Positions 1 through 9,780 of a stretch of 64,000 nt of DNA are shown here, piece after piece. Source of the DNA: CALHRB01 sp964473465. GTDB lineage: Bacteria > Bacteroidota > Ignavibacteria > Kapaibacteriales > UBA2268. How positions within the stretch are numbered: the first letter of the stretch is position 1; each line of letters starts with the position of its first letter. Where the stretch lies: assembly GCA_964473465.1 (NCBI GenBank), contig CAYYPE010000001.1:376955-440954 (forward strand), read 5' to 3'. The position numbers and the translations under genes were made by a program. The notes under the pieces were generated by a model. That model did not search any database, was not told the DNA's origin, and worked only from the letters and a program-made list of their open reading frames with translations.

Positions 1-2
1 CA

Positions 3-2525
3 ACAGTATTTAACCTTACTGGTGACGAAACATATTGCGAGGGTACAAGTGGAGTTACTCTGCTTTTGTCTTCTTCAGAAATTGGTGTAAGCTATCAATT
101 GTATAAGAATTCAGTTGAAGAGGGACAAGCCGTTCAGGGAACTGGTAATCCGATTGAATGGTTAAATAATACAAGCGGAACATACACAGTAGTCGCTTAC
201 AACACTTTGACTAATTGTTCATCTAATATGAATGGCGAAGTTACAGTTAATGAGTTACCAGCTCCAACTGTTTATGAATTAACCGGTGAAACTGAATACT
301 GCGAAGGTGAAAATGGTGTTACTCTCACACTCGAAGATTCCGATTTAGGCTTCACATATCAACTGTTCAAAAATGATAATCCAGAGGGAGACCCGGTTGC
401 AGGAACAGGGGATGCTTTAACTTGGGAAAACAATTTAGCAGGCACATATCATGTGGTTTCTACAAATGATAACACAGATTGTTCAATTGCAATGAATGGT
501 CAGATTAATGTTACTGAAAATGAACTTCCTACAGCAGAAATTGTTGGCGACCCAATAAGAAATGTTTGTGTTGGTTCTGATGTAACATTAACTGCAGTCG
601 AAGTTGAAGGAGCTTCTTATCAGTGGTTGTTCAATAGTCTCGAAATTCTTGGTGCAACTGAATCAAGCTATACTATTGAAGGAATTCAGGTGTTTGATGA
701 AGGTGATTATTCAGTAGTTGTAACTAAGGACGGATGTGTAAACACTTCTGATATAGTCGAAATAGTTGTTGAAGAAGAACCTTCACAACTTGGTCAATTC
801 ACAGCAGGTGAAGAAGAAGTATGCCAGGGAACCGAAAGCGTTGAATATACAGTTCCATTTGTTGATGGTATTGATTATAGCTGGGATTATACCGGTGATG
901 GAGTTGATATCGTAGGAAATGGAAATAGTGTAATGCTTAATTTCGGTGAAAATGCTACAAGCGGCGATCTCGAAGTAGTTGCCGTTAATTCCTGCGGCTC
1001 TTCATTACCAAGAATTATGTCTGTTGTTGTAAATCCATTGCCATCAGCATCAGTCGGCAGCAACAGTCCGGTCTGCGAGGGTAATACAATAGAACTCACA
1101 GCAAGCGGCGGAGTAACCTATCAATGGACAGGTCCCGATGGATTTGAATCTACAGAGCAAAATCCAGAGATTGAAAATGCCACTGAATCAAATGCTGGAG
1201 AATACACAGTAAACATCGTCTCTGATGATGGTTGCGTTAAAACACTTGTTGTTGATGTTGATGTTCTCCCGACCCCAGAGACGCCCGGTGAGTTCACTGA
1301 ATACACAGAGACTGTATCGAGAGGACAAAGTAATGTTACTTATACAGTGCCTGATATGGATGGAGTTACATTCAACTGGAGCTATTCAGGAAATGACTAT
1401 AATATCAATGGCTCTGGCAATAGTGTAACATTGGACTTTGGTGATGATGCTACATCTGGTGTTCTCAGTGTTACAACAAGTAATGATTGCGGTGAAAGCG
1501 AAGCCAGAACTTTAGCTATAACAGTAACAGGTCCATACCTGACTATTTCTGAGATTGAAACACAATATTCAGGAGAAGCCTTTGATATTACTGTAACAGC
1601 AATGAATAATGACGAAGAATACAATGTTGGCGAAGACACTCCAATTTCGATCACTGTTCAGACCGGTGAAGGAACTGTGTCAGGTTCAGGTACAATTACA
1701 GAAGGCAACTCATCTGTTGTTATTTCAGTAACATATACTAATAATAATGGTGAAGTTGGCGTTCAGTTGAAGGCTGATAATAATGGTGGTGAGGCATTCG
1801 AGGCAGGAATCAGCAATGAATTTAAAGTAATTGCTGCCCAGCCAACAACCCAGCACAACAATATTACATTTTATGATGTAACAAGCAGCCAGATGTCAAT
1901 AACCTGGACTAAGGGCACAGGTAGCGGAAGCTTTGTTGTTGCAAGAGTAACATCAGCAGTAAATGCAACTCCAGAAACAGGCGTTGAATACGATGATGCT
2001 AATAATAATTACAGCTCAGCTCCAAGCATTGGTACTCCATCTGACAATAATAAGATTGTTTACTGGGGTACTGATAATTCATTCACTATGACCGGTTTAT
2101 CAGCTATAACAAGGTATCATATTAGGATTTGGGGTTATAATGGTGATCCGGGATTAGGAACAGAAAACTTTTACTTTGGAGCAGGAACCGGAAACCCGGC
2201 AAGTCAGAGGACAGCAAGGTTCAGAGAAGTTATTGCAGGCGAAGATTTATCTATGAATGCACTCTTCGAAGTTGGAGAAATAGTTCCAAACCCGGCAAAG
2301 GATAAAATATCCTTTAACGTTCAGGTCTTTGAAAATATTGCCTTTAACATAGAGGTTTACAATATGGCAGGCGAGAAAATTGTTGTTGCAATGGATAATG
2401 TTGAACTTCCGTTAGGAACAAAATCAATTGAAATCCCATTCAACAACATAGCTGCAGGTCAATATCTTGTTAAGGTATCAGCAGGGAACGAAATGGTTAT
2501 CATTCCATTTATATTGATGCCATAA
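3..2525 (+). CDS. Ig-repeat surface protein, 5'-truncated, T9SS sorting tail
   Basis: The gene is cut by the left window edge: the frame is open from base 3, giving 840 visible residues and no start. It is a chain of beta-sandwich modules. Two near-identical units (about residues 1-80 and 81-170) share the motifs YCEG and AGTYHVV/SGTYTVV. An Ig-like unit follows, then two PKD-like units containing GNSVxLxFGxxATSG, separated by another Ig-like unit. A fibronectin III-like domain lies near 615-735. The last 80 residues match a T9SS type A sorting domain (VPNPAKDKI near its start, then AAGQYLVKV). By family this is exported by T9SS and anchored or released at the surface, probably as an adhesin or matrix protein. 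Ligand unknown. A strong terminator follows directly. Confidence 0.85.
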   Translation, partial: TVFNLTGDETYCEGTSGVTLLLSSSEIGVSYQLYKNSVEEGQAVQGTGNPIEWLNNTSGTYTVVAYNTLTNCSSNMNGEVTVNELPAPTVYELTGETEYCEGENGVTLTLEDSDLGFTYQLFKNDNPEGDPVAGTGDALTWENNLAGTYHVVSTNDNTDCSIAMNGQINVTENELPTAEIVGDPIRNVCVGSDVTLTAVEVEGASYQWLFNSLEILGATESSYTIEGIQVFDEGDYSVVVTKDGCVNTSDIVEIVVEEEPSQLGQFTAGEEEVCQGTESVEYTVPFVDGIDYSWDYTGDGVDIVGNGNSVMLNFGENATSGDLEVVAVNSCGSSLPRIMSVVVNPLPSASVGSNSPVCEGNTIELTASGGVTYQWTGPDGFESTEQNPEIENATESNAGEYTVNIVSDDGCVKTLVVDVDVLPTPETPGEFTEYTETVSRGQSNVTYTVPDMDGVTFNWSYSGNDYNINGSGNSVTLDFGDDATSGVLSVTTSNDCGESEARTLAITVTGPYLTISEIETQYSGEAFDITVTAMNNDEEYNVGEDTPISITVQTGEGTVSGSGTITEGNSSVVISVTYTNNNGEVGVQLKADNNGGEAFEAGISNEFKVIAAQPTTQHNNITFYDVTSSQMSITWTKGTGSGSFVVARVTSAVNATPETGVEYDDANNNYSSAPSIGTPSDNNKIVYWGTDNSFTMTGLSAITRYHIRIWGYNGDPGLGTENFYFGAGTGNPASQRTARFREVIAGEDLSMNALFEVGEIVPNPAKDKISFNVQVFENIAFNIEVYNMAGEKIVVAMDNVELPLGTKSIEIPFNNIAAGQYLVKVSAGNEMVIIPFILMP

Positions 2526-2549
2526 TAGTAACTGCTATTCGATAATAAC

Positions 2550-2581
2550 GGGAGGTAGGAAACTACCTCCCTTTTTTTTTT
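2550..2581 (+). terminator. Rho-independent terminator after the Ig-repeat gene
   Basis: A perfect 9-bp GC-rich stem (2550-2558 with 2563-2571) closes on a GAAA tetraloop and is followed by ten T residues. It lies 25 bases after the stop codon. Confidence 0.95.
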
Positions 2582-2642
2582 CAAATCTTTTTTTTTATTA
2601 ATTGTCTTTATAATCTTATACAAATTTACTTTTTTATAATTT

Positions 2643-4262
2643 ATGAAACAGATAAGAGGAAAAAATTATATTTATTTAGTATTCATATTAATTATCCCGC
2701 TAATTATTATTGGTTTTCAATCGAAAGAATCAGAGATTGAAAATGAAATTAACTACGAATCACAGAAATTCAGGGATCTATTGATGACTGCTTATCAAAA
2801 TTATAATGATACAATTGATGTAAAAAAGCTCAGTGAAATCGCATTTAATGCAGCGTTACAATCTTTAGACCCTAATTCCCAATATCTTTCATCTCAATCT
2901 TATAAAAATTTTATTGAGACATACTCAGGAAAATATGATGGAGTTGGAATCACAATCTATCCGATTAATGATACTATCACAATTATTGCTGTTGCAGAAG
3001 GGGGTCCAGCAGATTCAGCAGGTATCATGCCCGGTGATAAAATATTATTTCTGAATGGGGAAAATGTTATAAAAGCAAATCAAAATTCAGTTGCTGAAAA
3101 AATTAACGGAGAAGTTGGTTCAAAGCTTTCCTTAATTATCAAAAGGGGGTCAACTACAAGTTTGAATGAATATGTTTTAACAAGACAAAATATTAAAACA
3201 AGTAGCATTGTATCAAAGTTTATTATTCCCGGAACAAACATTGCCTATATAAAATCAATAAGATTTACATCAAATTGTTATAAGGAATTTATTGATGCAC
3301 TGGAGGAGCTCAGTAAAAAGGGAATGAAATCATTGATTGTTGATTTGAGAGGCAATCAGGGGGGCTATCTTGAACAGGTAGTAAAAATGATTGGTGAATT
3401 GATACCTGAAGGCAAAAAAATTACTTACACAGAATCGAAAAATCCTCAATATAAACTTGAATATGTTTCCAAAGGAAATAAAAAATTTGAAAAACTACCC
3501 TTGATTGTTATGGTTGATGGGCAGTCTGCATCGGCAAGTGAGATATTTGCAGGAGCTATTCAGGATTTGGATAGAGGACTTGTTGTAGGCACTCAGTCTT
3601 TTGGTAAAGGTACCGTTCAAAAATATTTCGAATTCAAAGATGGTTCAGCTTTTAGTTTAACAGTTGCTTCTTATTTCACTCCATCAGGCAGGTCAATTCA
3701 AAAAAAATTATCCAAAGAAAACGTAATGCTTGATCCTGTAGCTACTCTTGGCTTAGATAGCAAGACAATTCAAAAACTTGAGAGTATAATCAAAAGTCAT
3801 AACGCTGCTACTAAGTTGCCGATATATAAGTCCGTTAAAGGGAGAGACTTGCTCGGTGGCGGAGGAATCTACCCTGATTATTTTGTTAAAGATGATACAA
3901 CAACGGCATTAACACTTGTGATGAAGAGTAAAGGTATATTCTTGGAATATTCGTATATTTACTTGTCAAAATACAAAGAGGAAATCAATAAAAAATATAA
4001 GAATAATTTTAACGACTTTGCTAAATTATTTCAGGTTAATGACTTAATTCTTGATGAAATATCTCAGTTAACAAAGAGCAAAAATATCTGGAATGAACAA
4101 ATGTATCAACAGGACAAAGAATATATAAGGAATTTCATTAAATCTACAATTGCTTATACATTATGGGGTGATGCAGGCTTTTATAATGTTCATTACATTC
4201 TTGATAAGCCAATTCAATACTCAATAAATATGATAGCGGAAGCTGAAAAATTATTAAATTAA
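2643..4262 (+). CDS. S41 carboxy-terminal processing protease with PDZ domain
   Basis: A 539-residue CtpA/Prc-type serine protease. An N-terminal hydrophobic helix (about residues 10-25) suggests export to or anchoring in the periplasm. A PDZ domain follows (about 95-180, with DGVGI and GPADSAGIMPGDKI), then the S41 fold with IVDLRGNQGG. The catalytic pair looks intact: Ser297 in SASASE and Lys322 in SFGKGTVQ, 25 residues apart as in plant CtpA. The C-terminal 150 residues extend beyond the core. The family cleaves non-polar C-termini of periplasmic or secreted proteins. The natural substrate here is unknown. The start ATG lacks a clear Shine-Dalgarno site, as is usual in this lineage. The next gene follows after 21 bases. 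Confidence 0.9.
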   Translation: MKQIRGKNYIYLVFILIIPLIIIGFQSKESEIENEINYESQKFRDLLMTAYQNYNDTIDVKKLSEIAFNAALQSLDPNSQYLSSQSYKNFIETYSGKYDGVGITIYPINDTITIIAVAEGGPADSAGIMPGDKILFLNGENVIKANQNSVAEKINGEVGSKLSLIIKRGSTTSLNEYVLTRQNIKTSSIVSKFIIPGTNIAYIKSIRFTSNCYKEFIDALEELSKKGMKSLIVDLRGNQGGYLEQVVKMIGELIPEGKKITYTESKNPQYKLEYVSKGNKKFEKLPLIVMVDGQSASASEIFAGAIQDLDRGLVVGTQSFGKGTVQKYFEFKDGSAFSLTVASYFTPSGRSIQKKLSKENVMLDPVATLGLDSKTIQKLESIIKSHNAATKLPIYKSVKGRDLLGGGGIYPDYFVKDDTTTALTLVMKSKGIFLEYSYIYLSKYKEEINKKYKNNFNDFAKLFQVNDLILDEISQLTKSKNIWNEQMYQQDKEYIRNFIKSTIAYTLWGDAGFYNVHYILDKPIQYSINMIAEAEKLLN

Positions 4263-4283
4263 ATATTTTTATTTAAATAAATT

Positions 4284-5108
4284 ATGACTATAACAAAAAA
4301 TATAATATTATGGATTATTTCAATAATCATCATGTCGGGCTTTGCTGTATATCAAAGGACAACCGGACCAACATATCCTTTCAGTGGGAAAATTGAGTTG
4401 CAGGGAGAAAAAATTAAGTTCTCGCTTCCAAGAACCCACGAAGGCAATACTGACCAGAAAGTCTATGTTATCGTAAAAAATAAAGATATAAATGGTGAAA
4501 TGAATTACAGGAGGCATCCCAGTCATGATGACTGGACAACTGTTTCTATGGTTCGCTCGGGGGATAGCTTAATAGCATTCATACCTAATCAACCGCCTGC
4601 GGGCAAAATAATGTATGAAATTTCACTGATAGATTCAGCCGGGAATAAATTAAAATTAAGCGAAAAACCTGTTATTACAAGATTCAAAGGTGTTGTTCCA
4701 AACTGGTTGCTGATAGTTCATATTATATTTGTCTTTTCAGCAGTTATATTTTCTACCAGAACTGCTTTCGAAGTTTTATTCAAGGGCAAGGACTACGTTA
4801 AACTTTCATTAATAACATTGGTATTTATGTTTTTTGGGGTTGTTATTTTTGGACCAATTATGCAATATTATGCCTTCGGTGAATTCTGGACTGGTTGGCC
4901 CTTGAAAGGATGGCTTAATTTTGGCGATCTGACTGACAATAAATCAGCAATTATGTTTCTCGGATGGTTAATAGCTTATTTAAAAATTAGGAAGAATCCA
5001 GAAAAGAAAATTTGGATATATATTGCAGCATTTATAACTATAGCAACTTTCCTCATTCCTCACAGTTTAATGGGCTCAGAGATCGATTATACCAAAATAA
5101 AAAATTAG
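4284..5108 (+). CDS. Membrane protein of unknown function
   Basis: A 274-residue protein I cannot assign to a named family. The sequence shows one N-terminal membrane helix (about 5-22), then a soluble, beta-rich segment of about 110 residues that should face the periplasm. Three or four further membrane helices follow (near 142-160, 172-198, 222-236 and 244-262). The soluble part has an Ig-like feel (SGKIELQGEKIKFSLPR, later PPAGKIMYEISLIDSAG), but no catalytic motif is visible. It sits 21 bases behind the S41 protease and may be cotranscribed with it. Whether it relates to the protease functionally is unknown. Confidence 0.75.
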   Translation: MTITKNIILWIISIIIMSGFAVYQRTTGPTYPFSGKIELQGEKIKFSLPRTHEGNTDQKVYVIVKNKDINGEMNYRRHPSHDDWTTVSMVRSGDSLIAFIPNQPPAGKIMYEISLIDSAGNKLKLSEKPVITRFKGVVPNWLLIVHIIFVFSAVIFSTRTAFEVLFKGKDYVKLSLITLVFMFFGVVIFGPIMQYYAFGEFWTGWPLKGWLNFGDLTDNKSAIMFLGWLIAYLKIRKNPEKKIWIYIAAFITIATFLIPHSLMGSEIDYTKIKN

Positions 5109-5170
5109 TGTTTTCTCTATAATTTTTTTTATTATTTTTACATTAATATACAGTAATTTATTAGATTTTT

Positions 5171-6358
5171 ATGGAAATCAATCAGGAAGATTTTATACGA
5201 AAAAATCAACCAAACATCTTAATTGTTGATGATATGCCGGAGAACTTATGCTTGCTGGGTAAGACTCTTCAAAGAGAGGGTTATGATATTTCTTATGCTT
5301 CCGATGGCGATCAAGCCATAAAAATTGCAAGGAAATTAAAACCAGACCTGATACTTCTGGATATTCTAATGCCCAATATGAATGGTTATGAAGTATGTAA
5401 AATAATAAAAGAAACCAAAGAGACCTCCGATATACCAATTATATTTTTAACAGCCTTAAGCGATTCCACGCAAGTGATTGAGGGTTTCAAGGTAGGGGCA
5501 GCCGATTTTATTACCAAACCTTTTAATATTCCTGAAGTGATTGCAAGGATCAAGACTCACCTTGACTTAAAGCTTTCGAGGGATATGAACATTAATTACA
5601 TAAATAAATTAAAAGCATATAACAAGGAACTTAACGAAGCGGAAATGAAACTAATTGAATTGAATAATAGCAAGGATAAATTCTTCTCAATAGTTGCTCA
5701 CGATTTAAAAAATCCCTTCCATGGTTTTATGAGACTGACAGAGGTGATGCTTGTTGATTTTGATGAACTCTCCAGAGATGAAATAAAGACCTATTTGCAG
5801 GAAATTCACGCATCTGCCGAAAAATTATATAAATTACTTGAAAACCTTTTAACTTGGTCAAGGGTTCAAATAGGGAAGATACCCTATGAGCCAGAAGAAA
5901 TTGTGTTATCTGAAGTTTTCGAAAGTGCAATTTTGCTTTTCAGGGAAAATGCAAAGAGTAAAAAAATTAAAATTCAGAATAATATACAAAGTGACGTTAA
6001 AGTTTTTGCTGATAAAAACATGGTTGATGCAGTTGTCAGGAATTTACTTTCGAATGCAATTAAGTTTACTAATATCGAAGGACATATAAACATTTATACA
6101 CAAAAGCCAAATGAAGACAATACTGTCCAAATTGTTATTCAGGACGATGGAATAGGGATGAGCAAAGATGAGCTTAACAAAATATTCAGGTTAGATTATC
6201 AGTTAATCCGAAATGGGACAGCAAACGAAAAAGGCACAGGATTAGGTTTAATTCTTTGCAAGGAATTAGTTGAAAAGAATTTCGGCAGATTAGAGTTAGA
6301 GAGCGAAGAAGGATTAGGCACAAAATCAATAATTTACCTACCACTGAAACCACAATAA
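5171..6358 (+). CDS. Receiver domain-histidine kinase hybrid
   Basis: A 395-residue cytoplasmic signalling protein. An N-terminal receiver domain (about 14-134) has the acidic pocket Asp20/Asp21, phosphoacceptor Asp64 in LLDILMP and Lys116 in TKPF. A short coiled segment leads to a HisKA dimerisation domain with His177 in VAHDLKNP, then a HATPase domain with an N box (NLLSNAIKF), DDGIGM and a glycine-rich GTGLGL. There is no membrane helix and no sensor domain. The receiver-first order suggests the kinase is controlled by phosphotransfer from another kinase. No response regulator or output gene is adjacent, so the pathway cannot be named. Confidence 0.9.
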   Translation: MEINQEDFIRKNQPNILIVDDMPENLCLLGKTLQREGYDISYASDGDQAIKIARKLKPDLILLDILMPNMNGYEVCKIIKETKETSDIPIIFLTALSDSTQVIEGFKVGAADFITKPFNIPEVIARIKTHLDLKLSRDMNINYINKLKAYNKELNEAEMKLIELNNSKDKFFSIVAHDLKNPFHGFMRLTEVMLVDFDELSRDEIKTYLQEIHASAEKLYKLLENLLTWSRVQIGKIPYEPEEIVLSEVFESAILLFRENAKSKKIKIQNNIQSDVKVFADKNMVDAVVRNLLSNAIKFTNIEGHINIYTQKPNEDNTVQIVIQDDGIGMSKDELNKIFRLDYQLIRNGTANEKGTGLGLILCKELVEKNFGRLELESEEGLGTKSIIYLPLKPQ

Positions 6359-6440
6359 GATTGATGTTTTCCTCAAAGCAAACTTTTTCTTATTTTTGAA
6401 TTTCAATAAATAACATTTTTGAATTTATTCATTTCAGCTT

Positions 6441-6917
6441 ATGCCAACATTTGCGATTGAGAGTAATGGAAGATTAGAAAAAACTGCTGTGTATTATAAC
6501 GGTGAACAAATCGGAGGGGTAAAAGAAATTTTCCTCAGTTTGAACGAAGATAGTGATTTTGATGCTATTATCCAATATGAAGGAGTTGATAGAAATATCC
6601 ATACAAAGAACATTTTCTTAGATGTTTTAGACAAAATTAAGGTTGTTGAACCATCGTTCACCGAAGAAGAAGCCAAAGAACTGCAGCTTCTTGAAATTGA
6701 AAGCGACGGAGACATACAAAACACCATGGTTTATTATAACAATGAACCTTTGGAGGGTTTGGTAAGTTTATATTTACATATCAAAGCAACACAAAATAAA
6801 AACGGTATTCGTTCGCTCTTTTCATCTAAAAGGAATATTCCTGACACTCTTGAGTTCAAGAGTGAATTTATATTTAGAAACGAAGACGATACTTTAGAAT
6901 CGGAGGTTATATTTTAA
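6441..6917 (+). CDS. Small two-repeat protein of unknown function
   Basis: A 158-residue protein with no recognised family. It contains an internal duplication: FAIESNGRLEKTAVYYNGE (about 4-22) resembles LEIESDGDIQNTMVYYNNE (about 84-102), each followed by an alternating hydrophobic stretch likely to be beta strands. It has no signal peptide or membrane helix. Its stop codon overlaps the ATG of the next gene (TAATG), so the two are very likely translated together. The pairing with a membrane protein is the only functional hint. Confidence 0.7.
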   Translation: MPTFAIESNGRLEKTAVYYNGEQIGGVKEIFLSLNEDSDFDAIIQYEGVDRNIHTKNIFLDVLDKIKVVEPSFTEEEAKELQLLEIESDGDIQNTMVYYNNEPLEGLVSLYLHIKATQNKNGIRSLFSSKRNIPDTLEFKSEFIFRNEDDTLESEVIF

Positions 6918-7513
6918 TGAAAACAAAACTACAAAGATTTTCTGTAATCTTTATGGCTTTTCTTGTTGTTTTCTTCTTCATTGCTCCTGAATTTCTCGAA
7001 GCAAGGGGAGGAAGAGGCGGCTTCAGGAGTTTTGGCGGCAGTCGTTCGAGGTCTTTTTCCTCACCATCTAAGAAAAGTTTCAATACACCTATGAATAGAT
7101 CTACTCAACGGCAAACTACCAGCTTTGGAGGTAAAAGATTGTCAAGTGCCAATGAATACAGGGCTAAATACGGACAACCAAGAAAAGTGAGTCAACCCGG
7201 ACAAACCCCCGGTGTTCCTGCAAATTACAGGATTAACCAATACGGTGGCTTTAGTAATGGATTAATGATGGGCTACCTGATGGGTCATACAAGCTGGTTA
7301 TGGTTTATGCCATTTCATCCTGCTTTTTATTATACAAGACCACAATATGTTGAAAATCCTGATGGCACTGTTGATGTTTATCCACCAACATTCGATTGGG
7401 GGAAATTGTTTATCACTCTAATTATTGTTGGGGCTATAATATACTTTATTGTCAGGGCGATTCAGCGGAGAAAATTATCTGCGAGGGCATCGTCACAGTC
7501 TTCTTTCAGTTAA
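6917..7513 (+). CDS. Exported Arg/Gly/Ser-rich membrane protein, unknown
   Basis: A 198-residue protein. An N-terminal hydrophobic segment (about 8-28) looks like a signal peptide ending near FLEARGG. A low-complexity Gly/Arg/Ser-rich stretch (about 30-65, including RGGRGGFRSFGG) follows. The middle is rich in Gly, Met and aromatic residues (GLMMGYLMGHTSWLWFMPFH), and one membrane helix lies near 160-180, followed by a basic tail. No enzyme motif is visible. The start overlaps the stop of the preceding gene by one base, and recQ follows after 26 bases. Confidence 0.7.
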   Translation: MKTKLQRFSVIFMAFLVVFFFIAPEFLEARGGRGGFRSFGGSRSRSFSSPSKKSFNTPMNRSTQRQTTSFGGKRLSSANEYRAKYGQPRKVSQPGQTPGVPANYRINQYGGFSNGLMMGYLMGHTSWLWFMPFHPAFYYTRPQYVENPDGTVDVYPPTFDWGKLFITLIIVGAIIYFIVRAIQRRKLSARASSQSSFS

Positions 7514-7539
7514 TTCTTTCGTTTTAAAGAATATTTTTA

Positions 7540-9696
7540 ATGAAATTTGATTCAAATTTCCAGAAAGCCGCTCTTATGCGGTTTTTTGGTTTTAGTGAGT
7601 TTTTACCCGGGCAATCGGAAGTTATTAACTCTATTTTGGATTTGCGGGATACACTTGTTGTAATGCCAACCGGTGCAGGAAAATCACTTTGCTATCAGCT
7701 GCCTGCTGCTATTCTTGAAGGAACTGCAATTATAATTTCACCACTAATAGCTTTAATGCAAGATCAGGTGGATTCACTTAAAAATACAAATCTCAGATCT
7801 GCTTCGATAAACAGCACTCAAAGTTTTTCGGAAATGACTGATACAATCAGGAGGGCTATCGAAGGGAATTTTAAATTAATTTATATTGCTCCGGAAAGAT
7901 TAGAAAACAAGCTTTTCATTAAAGATCTGAAAAAAATAAGGATTTCTTTCCTTGCTGTTGATGAAGCACATTGTATTTCCGAATGGGGGCATGATTTCAG
8001 GCCTTCTTACCTTAACATAGCTAATGTTATTGATGAAATTACAAATATTCCCAAAATTGCTCTGACAGCAACAGCAACCCCAGAAGTTCAGGACGATATT
8101 ATATTTTCATTAAAAATGAAACGCCCGAATAGATTCATCAGGGGTTTTGACAGGAAAAATCTTAGTTATATTACCATAAATACTAATCAAAAAGAAGTAA
8201 TATTAAAAAAAATAATCAAAAAAATAAAAGAGCCTGTCATTGTCTATTGCGGAACAAGAAAACGGGTAGAATTCTATTCTGAATATTTATTAAAGAATGA
8301 AATCAATGCAGTTGCCTATCATGCTGGTCTGGATAAAGAGGTAAGGTACAGGACTCAGAACAGCTTTATGAAAGATGGCTCTGAGGTTATTGTGGCAACC
8401 AACGCTTTTGGTATGGGTATTAATAAATTAAACGTGCGTGCCGTTGTTCATTGTGACCTAACTCAAACAATAGAAAGCTATTATCAGGAAGCAGGCAGAG
8501 CTGGACGAGATGGATTGCCGTCTGATTGCATCCTTTTATATACCAAATCTGACAGAAAACTTCAGGAATTTTTCATCGAAAGTAATTATCCTGCTAAGAA
8601 TGATTTCATGATGGTTTATAGTTCATTGAAAAAAATATCTGGAGGGAATAAAAATCTTCTCAATAATCAATACCTAAATATTATGGATTTTGCTAATTCA
8701 ATTAATTTACCGATAATTAAAGTTAATACAATAATGAATATTTTTGAAAAGAACGGTCTGATAAAATTCAGTAACGACCAAACATTTTCAAGCATTAAGC
8801 TATGTATGGATGCTTCCGGCATAAGGCGACTGTTTTACTCGGCTGATTTGAAACAAAAAATAATTCTTGAATCTCTTTTGAGAAATATTCCTGCAAGTTC
8901 TTATGAAGGGTATAAAAGAGTTGATATTGCAAAGATTTCTGAGATGATTGGAGTTACTTTGCAGGAGTATAAGGAGCAGTTAAGAATTTTCGAAATTTCT
9001 GGTGTGATTAGTATCAAAAATTTACCAAGTGAAGATAAAATGATTATGAATTTTGATGAAAAAGAAAATATATTTGATAGAATCAATTTCGAAAAAATGG
9101 AAGTAAGAAAAAAAAGAGCCTATGAAAAACTTGACAAAGTAATTGAATTTGCCGAAACCCGGGAGTGCAAAAGAAACTTTATTCTTGAATATTTCTCCGA
9201 AACAAATTATAATGGAGTCTGCGGAAGATGTTCATCATGTAATTCCCAAACATTGATAAAAATTTACCAAAAGGATATTGAAAGTAATTCATTTAAAGAA
9301 GTTAGCGGAAGAAAATTAGAGAAACCGAAAGAAGCTAAAGAAAATGAAGAAACTACTAAAAAAATTTCAACTTTATCAATAACAATTTTCGATTTAATTT
9401 CTAAAGGGATGAACATTAAGGATGTCTCAAAAAAAATGAGGGTGACTGAAGCTGAAATTGCCTGGGGAATACAAGAATTAATAGAAAATGACTATTTCGT
9501 TCTCATAGAGCAATTTGTTGATATCAAAACATATCAAAAAATTAAACAAATAGTTAAGAATTTTCCGAACAGTCCCTTGAGGGTTATTAGAGCAAATTTT
9601 GACGAAGGAATAGAAATTCCAATACTGAGAATAGCCACAGCCTTTGCACGGAAGGAATTAGGGATTAATAGCAACATCTTTAAAAAGAAAAAATGA
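7540..9696 (+). CDS. recQ: ATP-dependent DNA helicase RecQ
   Basis: A 718-residue superfamily 2 helicase that unwinds DNA 3' to 5' in recombination and repair. Walker A is PTGAGKS with Lys48. The Walker B box is DEAH at 141-144, followed by the RecQ aromatic-rich loop region CISEWGHDFRP. Motif VI is QEAGRAGRDG. The RecQ-C-terminal zinc site is complete: Cys543, Cys561, Cys564 and Cys567. I see no obvious HRDC domain. Instead the last 100 residues carry a helix-turn-helix-like segment (SKGMNIKDVSKKMRVTEAEI) seen in several Bacteroidota and Firmicutes RecQ proteins. Start ATG at 7540, 26 bases after the previous gene. Confidence 0.95.
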   Translation: MKFDSNFQKAALMRFFGFSEFLPGQSEVINSILDLRDTLVVMPTGAGKSLCYQLPAAILEGTAIIISPLIALMQDQVDSLKNTNLRSASINSTQSFSEMTDTIRRAIEGNFKLIYIAPERLENKLFIKDLKKIRISFLAVDEAHCISEWGHDFRPSYLNIANVIDEITNIPKIALTATATPEVQDDIIFSLKMKRPNRFIRGFDRKNLSYITINTNQKEVILKKIIKKIKEPVIVYCGTRKRVEFYSEYLLKNEINAVAYHAGLDKEVRYRTQNSFMKDGSEVIVATNAFGMGINKLNVRAVVHCDLTQTIESYYQEAGRAGRDGLPSDCILLYTKSDRKLQEFFIESNYPAKNDFMMVYSSLKKISGGNKNLLNNQYLNIMDFANSINLPIIKVNTIMNIFEKNGLIKFSNDQTFSSIKLCMDASGIRRLFYSADLKQKIILESLLRNIPASSYEGYKRVDIAKISEMIGVTLQEYKEQLRIFEISGVISIKNLPSEDKMIMNFDEKENIFDRINFEKMEVRKKRAYEKLDKVIEFAETRECKRNFILEYFSETNYNGVCGRCSSCNSQTLIKIYQKDIESNSFKEVSGRKLEKPKEAKENEETTKKISTLSITIFDLISKGMNIKDVSKKMRVTEAEIAWGIQELIENDYFVLIEQFVDIKTYQKIKQIVKNFPNSPLRVIRANFDEGIEIPILRIATAFARKELGINSNIFKKKK

Positions 9697-9702
9697 TTTT
9701 AA

Positions 9703-9735
9703 GTTCTGATAAATAAATTATTTAATTTAATTTTG
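9703..9735 (+). promoter_or_regulatory. Possible Bacteroidota-type promoter for yebC-ruvC
   Basis: A TAATTTTG box (9728-9735) matches the -7 consensus TAnnTTTG. An imperfect -33 box, TTCTG (9704-9708), lies 19 bases upstream. The weak -33 box keeps confidence low. Confidence 0.35.
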
Positions 9736-9780
9736 CAATTACCTGAAAATAAATTTTAAAAATTAATTGAGAGAAAATAG

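Noticed and set aside
1..2520. Ig-like repeats as a possible CRISPR or tandem DNA repeat
   Set aside because: Similarity is at protein level with diverged codons; there are no identical spaced repeats.
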